DNA from: Streptomyces sp. NBC_01446
GTDB taxonomy: Bacteria; Actinomycetota; Actinomycetes; Streptomycetales; Streptomycetaceae
Assembly (NCBI RefSeq): GCF_026340095.1
Contig: NZ_JAPEPO010000001.1
Span: 4,791,001 to 4,855,000 of the forward strand
Length of the DNA: 64,000 bases
Direction of reading: 5' to 3'
A model generated the notes under the pieces. That model had not been told where the DNA came from and ran no database searches. It worked only from the letters and a program-made list of their open reading frames with translations. A program made the translations under genes and the position numbers. Positions 16,971 through 24,828 of the stretch are shown here, piece after piece. How positions within the stretch are numbered: position 1 is the first letter of the stretch; each line of letters starts with the position of its first letter.

Positions 16971-18158
16971 ATGACCACCTCCCTGGAGCGGGCCCGCGCG
17001 ATACTCGCCGACTTCCCCGTCGTCGACGGCCACAACGACCTGCCGTGGGCACTGCGCGAGCAGGTCGCGTACGACATCGACGCGCGGGACATCGCCGTCG
17101 ACCAGAGCGCGCATCTGCACACCGACCTGGCCCGGCTGCGGGCCGGCGGGGTCGGCGCGCAGTTCTGGTCCGTGTACGTGCGCTCGGACATGGCCGGCGA
17201 CGTGGCCGTCAGCGCCACCCTGGAGCAGATCGACTGCGTCCAGCAGCTGATCGAGCGCTATCCGGCCGACCTGCGCCGCGCGCTGACGGCCGCCGACATG
17301 GAGGCCGCCCGCACCGAGGGCCGTATCGCGTCCCTCATGGGCGCCGAGGGCGGCCACTCCATCGACAACTCGCTGGCCACGCTGCGCGCGCTGCACACCC
17401 TGGGCGTGCGCTACATGACGCTCACGCACAACGACAACATCGCGTGGGCGGACTCGGCGACGGACGAGCCGGGCGTCGGCGGACTCTCGCCCTTCGGCCA
17501 CGAGGTCGTACGGGAGATGAACCGGGCCGGCATGCTCGTCGACCTCTCGCACGTGGCGGCGACCACGATGCGGGCCGCGCTCGACACGTCGGTCGCGCCG
17601 GTGATCTTCTCCCACTCGTCCTCGCGCGCCGTGTGCGACCACCCGCGCAACATCCCGGACGACGTCCTGGAGCGGCTGCCCGCGAACGGCGGCGTCGCGA
17701 TGGCCACGTTCGTGCCGAAGTTCGTCCTCCAGGCCGCCGTCGACTGGACGGCCGCCGCGGACGACAACCTGCGCGCGCACGGCTTCCACCACCTGGACAC
17801 GTCGGCGGAGGCCATGAAGCTCCACGGCGCCTTCGAGGAGGCGCACCCGCGCCCGGTCGCCACCGTCTCCACGGTCGCCGACCACCTCGACCACATGCGC
17901 GAGGTCGCCGGCGTCGACCACATCGGCATCGGCGGCGACTACGACGGCACGGCGTTCCTGCCGGACGGCCTCGGTGACGTCTCGGGCTACCCGAACCTGA
18001 TCGCGGAGCTCGTCGACCGCGGCTGGTCGGACACCGACCTCGCCAAGCTGACCTGGCAGAACGCGGTACGGGTCCTCGGCGCGGCGGAGGACGTGGCCCG
18101 CGACGAGCAGGCGCGGCGCGGCCCGTCGAACGCGACGCTCGACCAGCTCGACGGCTGA
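16971..18158 (+). CDS. Membrane dipeptidase (peptidase family M19)
   Basis: A 395-residue zinc dipeptidase of the renal dipeptidase family. All five expected metal ligands are visible: His and Asp in VDGHNDLPW, Glu in MGAEGGHSI, His in DLSHVAATT and His in IFSHSSSRAV. Substrate-binding segments such as GGDYDGTAFLPDGL are intact. I choose ATG 16971, because the in-frame GTG at 16962 overlaps the purE stop but has no spaced ribosome site. The family acts on dipeptides, including D-amino-acid dipeptides, so peptidoglycan-peptide salvage is possible. The 3' end runs into a 21-bp tandem repeat. Confidence 0.93.
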   Translation: MTTSLERARAILADFPVVDGHNDLPWALREQVAYDIDARDIAVDQSAHLHTDLARLRAGGVGAQFWSVYVRSDMAGDVAVSATLEQIDCVQQLIERYPADLRRALTAADMEAARTEGRIASLMGAEGGHSIDNSLATLRALHTLGVRYMTLTHNDNIAWADSATDEPGVGGLSPFGHEVVREMNRAGMLVDLSHVAATTMRAALDTSVAPVIFSHSSSRAVCDHPRNIPDDVLERLPANGGVAMATFVPKFVLQAAVDWTAAADDNLRAHGFHHLDTSAEAMKLHGAFEEAHPRPVATVSTVADHLDHMREVAGVDHIGIGGDYDGTAFLPDGLGDVSGYPNLIAELVDRGWSDTDLAKLTWQNAVRVLGAAEDVARDEQARRGPSNATLDQLDG

Positions 18159-18293
18159 GCGACCGGGCTCGACGGCTGGGCGACTGGACTCGACGGTTGG
18201 GCGGCCGGGCTCGACGGCTGGGCGACTGGACTCGACGGTTGGGCGGCCGGGCTCGACCGCTGAGCGACCGGGCCCGACGGCTCGGCGACCTGC
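18147..18293 (+). repeat. Seven tandem copies of a 21-bp unit
   Basis: Units start at 18147, 18168, 18189, 18210, 18231, 18252 and 18273 with core ctcgacggctgggcg. Units 2 and 4 are identical, as are units 3 and 5, giving a 42-bp higher-order period. The first copy contains the last codons and stop of the dipeptidase gene, so the array seems to have grown out of the coding end. Confidence 0.92.
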
Positions 18294-18295
18294 AG

Positions 18296-18327
18296 AAACC
18301 TCCGGGGTGATGCCGCTCCGGAGGTTT
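18296..18327 (+). terminator. Terminator after the purK-purE-dipeptidase operon
   Basis: A perfect 10-bp stem (aaacctccgg with its complement) and a 12-base loop directly follow the tandem repeat. Confidence 0.65.
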
Positions 18328-18431
18328 GGGCGGCCCGGTGTCGCCCGAACGCGCCGCCCACCAGGTGGGTGCGGGCCATGCGTGTGACGGTGAACGTCAC
18401 TGCCGACACCGTCGACGCCCGGAGCTTTGCC

Positions 18432-19538
18432 ATGGCAGACCTGCAGGACGAACTGACCGCCACCGCCGAGATGGGCGAGCTCGCCGAGCTCTCCTCACCG
18501 ACCGAGGAGACTCCCGAGCCCTCCGCGGACGACGCGCTCACCCGCGCCCGCGCCTTCCTCACGACCCACCCCGTCGCCGACGGCTACTGCGGTCTGCCCG
18601 CAACGCTGCGCACACTGCCCTGGTACGACCTCGAACTGGGCGACAGCTCGGTCGACACCGACCTCCCACGGCTGCGTGACGGAGGCGTCGGCGCCCTTCT
18701 GTGGACGCTGCGCCTGCTGCCCGGCACGGCGCACGCCGAACACCCCGTCACCGCTGTCCTCGAACAGCTCGACTTCGCCCAGCACGTCGTGGCCCAGTAC
18801 CCCGAGGGGCTGCGCCCGGCCCTCTCCGCCTCCGAGGCGTGCGACGCCCGCGCATACGGCCGTATCGCCGTCCTCATGGGCCCCGCACCCGCGGCCGCCA
18901 TCGGCGAGTCCCTCGCCACGCTGCGCGCCCTGCACACGCTCGGCCTGCGCGTACTCACCCTCAGCGGCACCTGTTGGGCCACCGAGGCGGGGCTGACCCG
19001 GTTCGGCGAGGAGGTCGTGCGCGAGATAAACCGGCTCGGCGTCCTCGCCGACCTCACCGGCGCCTCCGTGCCCACGGCCCGCCGGGTCCTCGCCGTCACC
19101 AAGGCCCCGGTGATCCTCGCCCACTCAGGGGCCCACGCCCTCAACAGCCACCCCGACAACGTCCCCGACGACCTGCTCGCCGCCCTCGGCGCCGCCGGGG
19201 GCGTGTGCCTCGTGCCGTGCTCCGCGGAGCGCACCGGCCCCGAACTCGGCGACGTGGCCGACCATCTCGGCCATGTGAGACGGGTGGCGGGCCCGGGGTC
19301 CGTCGGCCTCTGCGGCGCGTACGACACAGGAGCCGTGCACCCGGACGGCCTCGCCGACGTCTCGCGCTATCCGTACCTCATCGCGGAACTGGTCGAGCGT
19401 GGCTGGCCGGAGTCCGATCTGGCACAGCTCACGTGGGGCAACGTCCAGCGCGTGCTGCGCGAGACGGAGTTCGCGGCGCGGGCGGCCGCGCCGCGCCGCG
19501 AGCCGTCGACGGCGAGGATCGAACGCCTCGACACCTGA
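18432..19538 (+). CDS. Degenerate M19 dipeptidase paralogue (predicted pseudoenzyme)
   Basis: A 368-residue protein, clearly a copy of the upstream dipeptidase: shared runs include SLATLRALHTLG, EEVVREINR against the upstream HEVVREMNR, and the C-terminal DVSRYPYLIAELVERGWPES. Four of the five zinc ligands are gone. HND becomes YCG in VADGYCGLP, the Glu segment reads MGPAPAAAI, and the DLSHV histidine becomes DLTGA; only the last His (ILAHSG) remains. The frame is intact with normal codon bias, so it is probably expressed and not a decaying pseudogene. Start ATG 18432 has ggag seven bases upstream. An N-terminal acidic extension of about 35 residues is new. Its role is unknown, possibly ligand binding or regulation. 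Confidence 0.85.
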   Translation: MADLQDELTATAEMGELAELSSPTEETPEPSADDALTRARAFLTTHPVADGYCGLPATLRTLPWYDLELGDSSVDTDLPRLRDGGVGALLWTLRLLPGTAHAEHPVTAVLEQLDFAQHVVAQYPEGLRPALSASEACDARAYGRIAVLMGPAPAAAIGESLATLRALHTLGLRVLTLSGTCWATEAGLTRFGEEVVREINRLGVLADLTGASVPTARRVLAVTKAPVILAHSGAHALNSHPDNVPDDLLAALGAAGGVCLVPCSAERTGPELGDVADHLGHVRRVAGPGSVGLCGAYDTGAVHPDGLADVSRYPYLIAELVERGWPESDLAQLTWGNVQRVLRETEFAARAAAPRREPSTARIERLDT

Positions 19539-19559
19539 CGGGCGGGCAGGGAAGCGGAC

Positions 19560-19922
19560 TCAGCAGGCGCACAGGCAGAACGGGTGCCCTGCCGGGTCCG
19601 CGTAGACCCGCCAGGTGCGCGAGCGGTCCTCCGCGTCGAGGATCCTCGCGCCCAGGGCCAGGACGCCCTTCTCCGCCGTGTCGAGGTCCTCGACCGTGAG
19701 GTCCAGGTGGAACTGCTGCGGCCGGTCGGGCGCGGGCCAGGCCGGCTGCTCGAAGTCGGGTGCCGCCTGGAACGCGAGCGGCCGGCCGCCCGGCACCTCC
19801 AGGTCGACCCATGTGCCGTCGTCGCTCGTCACTTCGCCGCCGAGCACCTCCGCGTAGAAATCGGCGAGCGCGCGCGGTTCGGGACAGTCCAGGACGACGA
19901 CACCCAGCGTGGCGAGAGCCAT
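19560..19922 (-). CDS. Glyoxalase/VOC-superfamily protein
   Basis: A 120-residue single-chain VOC protein with paired beta-alpha-beta-beta-beta units. It starts LATLGVVVLDCPEPRALADFYAEVLG and ends VYADPAGHPFCLCAC. Metal-ligand candidates are the His of FHLDLTVED and the His of PAGHPFCL. Such proteins range from metal-dependent lyases and dioxygenases to resistance binding proteins, so the activity is open. The cysteine-containing C-terminus is slightly unusual. It is divergent from the CGNR gene across a short region full of GTTAC/GTAAC repeats. Confidence 0.85.
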   Translation of the reverse strand: MALATLGVVVLDCPEPRALADFYAEVLGGEVTSDDGTWVDLEVPGGRPLAFQAAPDFEQPAWPAPDRPQQFHLDLTVEDLDTAEKGVLALGARILDAEDRSRTWRVYADPAGHPFCLCAC

Positions 19923-19941
19923 GACATCTCCTCGGTGTGGG

Positions 19942-20004
19942 GGTTACCTGCAGGGACCTTCATGAGGTAACCGCGTTACTGCATGCTCCTGCAATAGAGG
20001 TAAC
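19942..20004. promoter_or_regulatory. Two successive GTTAC...GTAAC inverted repeats, candidate operator
   Basis: ggttacc (19942-19948) pairs with ggtaacc (19966-19972). A second pair follows: gttac (19975-19979) with gtaac (20000-20004). The half-sites repeat with a period of about 33 bases, three helix turns, in the 91-base divergent region between the VOC and CGNR genes. This fits cooperative binding of a dimeric regulator, plausibly the CGNR protein itself. Confidence 0.5.
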
Positions 20005-20013
20005 GTCGCAACC

Positions 20014-20514
20014 ATGAATGACCGCGTGCCCGCACCCGGGGGACTGGCCCTGATCCAGGACCTGGTGAACACCCTCGACATCGAGACGGGCGCCGACGCA
20101 CTCGACACGGAAAAGGGGCGCGAGGCCCTCGGCCTCACTCAGGAGGAGGCGGAACCGGCGCGCGAACTGCGCGAATCACTGCGCGTCGCCTGCCTCGCGC
20201 ACGGCGGACACGCCCCCCACCGCTCGGGGACACCCCTGCACCGGCTGCTCGCCGAGGCCCCGCTCCTGGTCACCGTCGACGCGACGGACGGCTCGGCCTC
20301 TCTCGCGCCGGCGGACCCGCACGCTCTCGTCTCGCGCGTCGCGGCGGCGATCGCCCAGGCGCACGCGGACGGCACCTGGCCCCGCCTGAAGGCCTGCGAG
20401 GCCCCCGACTGCCACTGGGTGTACTACGACCGCAGCCCGGCGGGCCGCGGTCGCTGGTGCTCGATGGCGGTGTGCGGAGCGCGCGCGAAGATGCGCCGCT
20501 ACCGCGCGAAATAG
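20014..20514 (+). CDS. CGNR zinc-finger / ABATE-domain protein, putative regulator
   Basis: A 166-residue protein with the N-terminal ABATE domain (QDLVNTLDIETGADAL and the following helices) and a C-terminal zinc finger of the CGNR type: CEAPDCHWVYYDRS followed by RGRWCSMAVCGARAKMRRYR. The diagnostic CGNR tetrapeptide reads CGAR, a mild variant. The four cysteines and the basic tail fit nucleic-acid binding. Members are predicted transcription regulators. The repeats in the divergent promoter may be its sites. Confidence 0.85.
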   Translation: MNDRVPAPGGLALIQDLVNTLDIETGADALDTEKGREALGLTQEEAEPARELRESLRVACLAHGGHAPHRSGTPLHRLLAEAPLLVTVDATDGSASLAPADPHALVSRVAAAIAQAHADGTWPRLKACEAPDCHWVYYDRSPAGRGRWCSMAVCGARAKMRRYRAK

Positions 20515-20518
20515 CGGC

Positions 20519-21862
20519 TCAGGCAGCCGGGCGGCCCATCGCCCGGTACGTCCAGCCCGCCTTGCGCCACAGCACCGGGTCCAGCGCGTTGCGCCCGTCG
20601 AGGATCAGCCGCGTGCCGGCCAGCTCACCGAGCGCCGCCGGGTCCAGCTCGCGGAACTCGCGCCACTCCGTCAGGTGCAGCACCACGTCCGCGCCCCGCA
20701 CGGCCGCCTCGGCGGACTCCGCGTAGCCGAGCGTGGGGAACAGGCGCCGCGCGTTGTCCATGCCCTTCGGGTCGTAGACCGTGACCTGGCCGCCCTGGAG
20801 GTGGATCTGCCCGGCGACGTTCAGCGCGGGGGAGTCCCGTACGTCGTCGGAGTCCGGCTTGAACGTGGCACCGAGCACCGCGACCCGCTTGCCCAGGAAC
20901 GAGCCGCCGCCGAGCGCCTCGCGGGTCATCTCGACCATCTGGCCGCGGCGCCGCATGTTGATGGAGTCGATCTCGCGCAGGAACGTCAGCGCCTGGTCGG
21001 CGCCCAGCTCACCGGCGCGCGCCATGAACGCGCGAATGTCCTTGGGCAGACAGCCGCCGCCGAAGCCGATCCCGGCCCGCAGGAACTTGGACCCGATCCG
21101 CTCGTCGTAGCCGATCGCCTCGGCGAGCTTCGCGACGTCGCCGCCCGCGGCCTCGCACACCTCGGCCATCGCGTTGATGAAGGAGATCTTCGTCGCGAGG
21201 AACGAGTTGGCGGCCGTCTTGACCAGCTCGGCCGTCGGGAAGTCCGTCACCACGAACGGCGAGCCCTGCCCGACCGGCGTCGCGTAGATCTCGCGCAGGG
21301 TCTTCTCGGCGCGGTCGCTGCGCACGCCGACCACGATCCGGTCCGGGTGCAGCGTGTCCTGCACGGCGAAGCCCTCGCGCAGGAACTCCGGGTTCCAGGC
21401 CAGCTCGACCTCACCGCCCGCGGGCGCCAGCTCCAGGATGCGGGCCGCGAGCCGCTCCGCGCTGCCGACGGGCACGGTCGACTTGCCGACGACGAGCGCC
21501 GGCTTGCCCAGGTGCTTGGCCAGCGACTCCACCGCGGCGTCGACGTAACTCATGTCGCAGGCGTACTCGCCGTGCTTCTGCGGGGTGTTCACGCACACGA
21601 AGTGGACGTCACCGAACTCGGCGACCTCGGACCAGTCCATGGTGAAGCGCAGCCGCCCGGTCGACCCCTCGATGCCGGCGACGTGCTTGCGCAGCAGGTC
21701 CTCGAGACCGGGCTCGTACATGGGGACCTCGCCCCGCGTGAGCATCTCGATCTTCTCGGGTACGACATCGAGCCCGAGCACCTCGAAGCCGAGTTCGGCC
21801 ATGGCGGCGGCGTGCGTGGCGCCGAGGTAGCCGGTGCCGATCACGGTGATCTTCAAGGCCAT
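20519..21862 (-). CDS. UDP-glucose/GDP-mannose dehydrogenase family protein (probable UDP-glucose 6-dehydrogenase)
   Basis: A 447-residue NAD-dependent enzyme that oxidises a nucleotide sugar to its uronic acid. The Rossmann motif VIGTGYLGATHAA opens the protein, the central helix contains FPTAELVKTAANSFLATKISFINA, and the catalytic cysteine sits in GFGGGCLPKD. UDP-glucose is the most likely substrate from overall form. Start 21862 has tggag in front; upstream residues in the open frame are not protein-like. The product would feed surface glycan synthesis, consistent with the nearby envelope genes. Confidence 0.88.
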   Translation of the reverse strand: MALKITVIGTGYLGATHAAAMAELGFEVLGLDVVPEKIEMLTRGEVPMYEPGLEDLLRKHVAGIEGSTGRLRFTMDWSEVAEFGDVHFVCVNTPQKHGEYACDMSYVDAAVESLAKHLGKPALVVGKSTVPVGSAERLAARILELAPAGGEVELAWNPEFLREGFAVQDTLHPDRIVVGVRSDRAEKTLREIYATPVGQGSPFVVTDFPTAELVKTAANSFLATKISFINAMAEVCEAAGGDVAKLAEAIGYDERIGSKFLRAGIGFGGGCLPKDIRAFMARAGELGADQALTFLREIDSINMRRRGQMVEMTREALGGGSFLGKRVAVLGATFKPDSDDVRDSPALNVAGQIHLQGGQVTVYDPKGMDNARRLFPTLGYAESAEAAVRGADVVLHLTEWREFRELDPAALGELAGTRLILDGRNALDPVLWRKAGWTYRAMGRPAA

Positions 21863-21993
21863 GGGAGCTCCAGAGGTGTACGGCTGCAGTGCGGCCCCGA
21901 GCATAGTCGGGCGTGGCACGGCCCCTCACAGGGCACGTTTCCCCTGTCGCGTAGCTCACGTATCCCTCAGGTGGGCAGAGGCATAAAATTTGG

Positions 21994-22009
21994 GTTACTT
22001 AACGGTAAT
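21994..22009 (+). promoter_or_regulatory. AT-rich palindromic site before the acyl-CoA dehydrogenase gene
   Basis: A gttac...gtaat inverted repeat with a 6-base centre lies in an unusually AT-rich patch (about 21982-22011), 25 to 40 bases before the gene. A TAAAAT hexamer at 21983-21988 could be a -10 box. This looks like a repressor site over a promoter. Confidence 0.4.
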
Positions 22010-22034
22010 TAGCGTCCTTGGAGCGTGAGTCACC

Positions 22035-23207
22035 TTGGCAGGTTCGCCCGAATTCGACCTGTACCGTCCGGCCGAAGAGCACGACATGCTCCGCGAGTCC
22101 GTGCGGGCTCTGTGCGAGGCGAAGATCGCGCCGTTCGCCGCGGCGGTGGACGAGGAGGCGCGTTTCCCGCAGGAGGCCCTCGACGCACTGGTCGCCAATG
22201 ACCTCCAGGCGGTGCACGTACCGGAGTCCTACGGCGGCGCCGGGGCGGACGCCCTCGCGACCGTCATCGTGATCGAGGAGGTGGCCCGCGTCTGTGCCAG
22301 CTCCTCCCTCATCCCGGCCGTGAACAAGCTGGGCTCGCTGCCCGTCATCCTCTCCGGCTCCGAGGAGCTGAAGAAGAAGTACATGACGCCGCTCGCCAAG
22401 GGCGAGGGCATGTTCTCGTACTGCCTCTCCGAGCCGGACGCGGGTTCGGACGCGGCGGGCATGAAGACGCGCGCGGTCCGCGACGGCGACTTCTGGGTTC
22501 TCAACGGCGTGAAGCGCTGGATCACCAACGCCGGCGTCTCCGAGTACTACACGGTCATGGCCGTCACCGACCCGACCAAGCGCTCGAAGGGCATCTCCGC
22601 CTTCGTCGTCGAGAAGTCCGACGAGGGCGTCTCCTTCGGCGCCCCGGAGAGGAAGCTCGGCATCAAGGGCTCCCCGACGCGCGAGGTCTACCTCGACAAC
22701 GTCCGCATCCCCGCGGACCGCATGATCGGGGAAGAGGGCACCGGCTTCGCCACGGCGATGAAGACCCTGGACCACACCCGCGTCACCATCGCGGCCCAGG
22801 CCCTCGGCATCGCCCAGGGCGCCCTCGACTACGCCAAGGGCTACGTCAAGGAGCGCAAGCAGTTCGGCAAGCCCATCGCCGACTTCCAGGGCATCCAGTT
22901 CATGCTTGCCGACATGGCCATGAAGATCGAGGCCGCCCGCGCCCTGACGTACCAGGCCGCGGCCAAGTCGGAGCGAGTCGCCGCCGGAGGTGCAGGAGGA
23001 GACCTCACCTTCCAGGGCGCCGCGGCGAAGTGCTTCGCCTCGGACGTCGCGATGGAGGTCACCACGGACGCCGTCCAGCTCCTCGGCGGCTACGGCTACA
23101 CCCGCGACTACCCGGTCGAGCGCATGATGCGCGACGCGAAGATCACGCAGATCTATGAGGGCACGAACCAGGTCCAGCGCATCGTCATGGCGCGCAACCT
23201 GCCGTAG
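22035..23207 (+). CDS. Acyl-CoA dehydrogenase
   Basis: A 390-residue FAD enzyme that introduces the alpha-beta double bond in acyl-CoA. Signatures are FSYCLSEPDAGSDAAGM and WITNAGVS at the FAD site, and QLLGGYGYTRDYPVERMMRDAKITQIYEGTNQ split over the C-terminal domain, where the glutamate of YEGTNQ is the usual catalytic base. The start is TTG at 22035, supported because the following residues (EFDLYRPAEEHDMLRESV) are the normal family N-terminus. Expression as a single gene is suggested by the strong terminator after it. Confidence 0.93.
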   Translation: MAGSPEFDLYRPAEEHDMLRESVRALCEAKIAPFAAAVDEEARFPQEALDALVANDLQAVHVPESYGGAGADALATVIVIEEVARVCASSSLIPAVNKLGSLPVILSGSEELKKKYMTPLAKGEGMFSYCLSEPDAGSDAAGMKTRAVRDGDFWVLNGVKRWITNAGVSEYYTVMAVTDPTKRSKGISAFVVEKSDEGVSFGAPERKLGIKGSPTREVYLDNVRIPADRMIGEEGTGFATAMKTLDHTRVTIAAQALGIAQGALDYAKGYVKERKQFGKPIADFQGIQFMLADMAMKIEAARALTYQAAAKSERVAAGGAGGDLTFQGAAAKCFASDVAMEVTTDAVQLLGGYGYTRDYPVERMMRDAKITQIYEGTNQVQRIVMARNLP

Positions 23208-23220
23208 TCCAGACCTTCGA

Positions 23221-23251
23221 AACAGCCCCCGGCGCCGTGCCGGGGGCTGTT
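23221..23251 (+). terminator. Terminator after the acyl-CoA dehydrogenase gene
   Basis: A perfect 13-bp stem (aacagcccccggc with its complement) and a 5-base loop begin 14 bases after the stop codon. Confidence 0.9.
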
Positions 23252-23436
23252 CTGCGTCCGGCCGATCTCGCCAACTCCCAATGCGCCAAGGACCGTACGC
23301 GGTCTGTGACGTGTGTCGTACGCTGTGCGCCTGTGGCCGCGGCCTGAGGGGCGCGGGCCGCGTGGGGCCGGGGGGCCGCCGTACCTGCGGGCCGGCTCGT
23401 GACGCGCACTCCCGGTGCTTACGAGGGAGTGGGGGG

Positions 23437-24828
23437 ATGGTCATGGGGGGCCTGACGGACCGGCACGTGGTCGGCCAGCGGATCGGTGACCTGGCCGACG
23501 AGGGCGGGCTCGCACCGAGAGCCGAGGAACTCCAGGCGCTGGCCCAGGCGTTGCGCGCCGCGGACACCGACGGCCTCGGCACCTGGGCCGACCTCGACCT
23601 GCTCGCCGCGTACGGGCGGCCCGAGAGCGTGGCGGTCGACCCGGCCGTCGAACACAAGGCGTGGGGCTGGCTGGAAGCCGGGCTCGGCGCGCTGGTCTTC
23701 CTGCCGCTGCTGTTCACCTGGCACGGTCTGACCCAGGCGTCCAGCGCGTACGGGGCCCTGACGGGCGACAACCCGAAGGCCGCGGCGCGGCCCTTCCTCC
23801 AGCTGTGGCAGTCCGGGTTCGAGGGACACCTCGCCGGGCTCTACACCTTCGGCACGGTCGCGATGAGCGCGACGGTCGCGATCGCCGTGCTGTTCGCGCT
23901 GGCGCTCGTACACAGCTTCCGCAAGGCGGCGGTCGACCGTCGAGAGGAAGCCGCGCGCCGTGCCGCCGAGCAGCTGATGGCGCGTCTGGTGCCGGCCCTC
24001 AGCCGTGCCCAGCTCGTCCTCAACGAACACCGGATGTCGTCCCCGGTCAGGTTCGCCGCCGAGCTGACGGGCGCCGCCAAGACGCTGACCCGGCTCGGCA
24101 ACCGGGCCGCGAAGACCAACGCCGAACTCGCCGCCGCCGCCGAGACGGTCGGCGCGGCGCTCAAGGAGGCGGAGCGCCAGCTGGGCGCGGTCGGCACCTC
24201 CGTACGGCCGCTGGAGGAGGCTGCCGGACGGATCGAGACGGCCGTCAGCGGCAGTGGCGCGATGGTGCGCGAGGCGCTGGAGGAGGTCCGGGCCGTGAAC
24301 GGCGAGGTCCGCGACAGCCTCGGCAGGGCCGGGGAGCGCGTCGAGGACTCCGTGACCGTACTCGCCGCCTCGCAGCGGTCGTTCACGACCGGCGTCGAGG
24401 TCGCCGCCGATGTGTCGGCGCAGGTTCTGGGGCGCCTCGACGCAGCCGCGGAGGAGTCCGCGCGGCTGTTCGCCGCCGCGGAGGAGGCGGTACGGGAGTC
24501 CCGGAAGGTGGCGGAGGAGACGCAGGACGCCGTGCGGGACTCGCAGAGCGCCGCGCAGGAGACCCGGACCGTGGTGCGGGCGATGGCCCAGCAGGCCGGC
24601 GCCCTGCGCGAGACCGCCGAGAAGTTCGCGCAGCTGGTGGCGGTGGTGCAGAACTCCGGGGGAGTCGCTGTGCCCGTCCCCCGGCCGCCGGAGGGCGCGC
24701 CGCCGGCGCCGCCCGTACCGTCGTGGCCCGCGCGGGGTGTGGATCTCGGCAAGCCGGGCGACGCGGGTGAGGCCAGGGGGCACTCCGTCGAGGACGCGGT
24801 GCCGGGCCGGCCGGGCTCCGCGGGATGA
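23437..24828 (+). CDS. Two-span membrane protein with long cytoplasmic coiled coil (first gene of the TerY-P operon)
   Basis: The 463-residue product has an N-terminal soluble helical segment (1-75) and two transmembrane helices (about 79-97 and 135-161, the second rich in Ala, Ser and Thr). A very long Ala/Glu/Arg-rich coiled coil (about 165-425) follows, then a Pro-rich tail. The coiled coil superficially resembles chemoreceptor signalling rods, but no MCP hairpin tip is visible. A short membrane region with a long helical tail, followed by a small ExbD-like gene, resembles MotA/ExbB/ZorA-type stator subunits. That comparison is my inference. Start ATG 23437 follows gagggagtgggggg; ATG 23443 is an alternative. 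It overlaps the next gene by ATGA. Confidence 0.75.
   Translation: MVMGGLTDRHVVGQRIGDLADEGGLAPRAEELQALAQALRAADTDGLGTWADLDLLAAYGRPESVAVDPAVEHKAWGWLEAGLGALVFLPLLFTWHGLTQASSAYGALTGDNPKAAARPFLQLWQSGFEGHLAGLYTFGTVAMSATVAIAVLFALALVHSFRKAAVDRREEAARRAAEQLMARLVPALSRAQLVLNEHRMSSPVRFAAELTGAAKTLTRLGNRAAKTNAELAAAAETVGAALKEAERQLGAVGTSVRPLEEAAGRIETAVSGSGAMVREALEEVRAVNGEVRDSLGRAGERVEDSVTVLAASQRSFTTGVEVAADVSAQVLGRLDAAAEESARLFAAAEEAVRESRKVAEETQDAVRDSQSAAQETRTVVRAMAQQAGALRETAEKFAQLVAVVQNSGGVAVPVPRPPEGAPPAPPVPSWPARGVDLGKPGDAGEARGHSVEDAVPGRPGSAG

Noticed and set aside
18147..18293. CRISPR array
   Set aside because: The 21-bp units are directly abutting with no unique spacers, and no cas genes are in the window.
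23437..24828. Methyl-accepting chemotaxis protein
   Set aside because: It has a long helical cytoplasmic part, but no conserved MCP hairpin tip and no HAMP domain; chemotaxis genes are absent and Streptomyces is non-motile.
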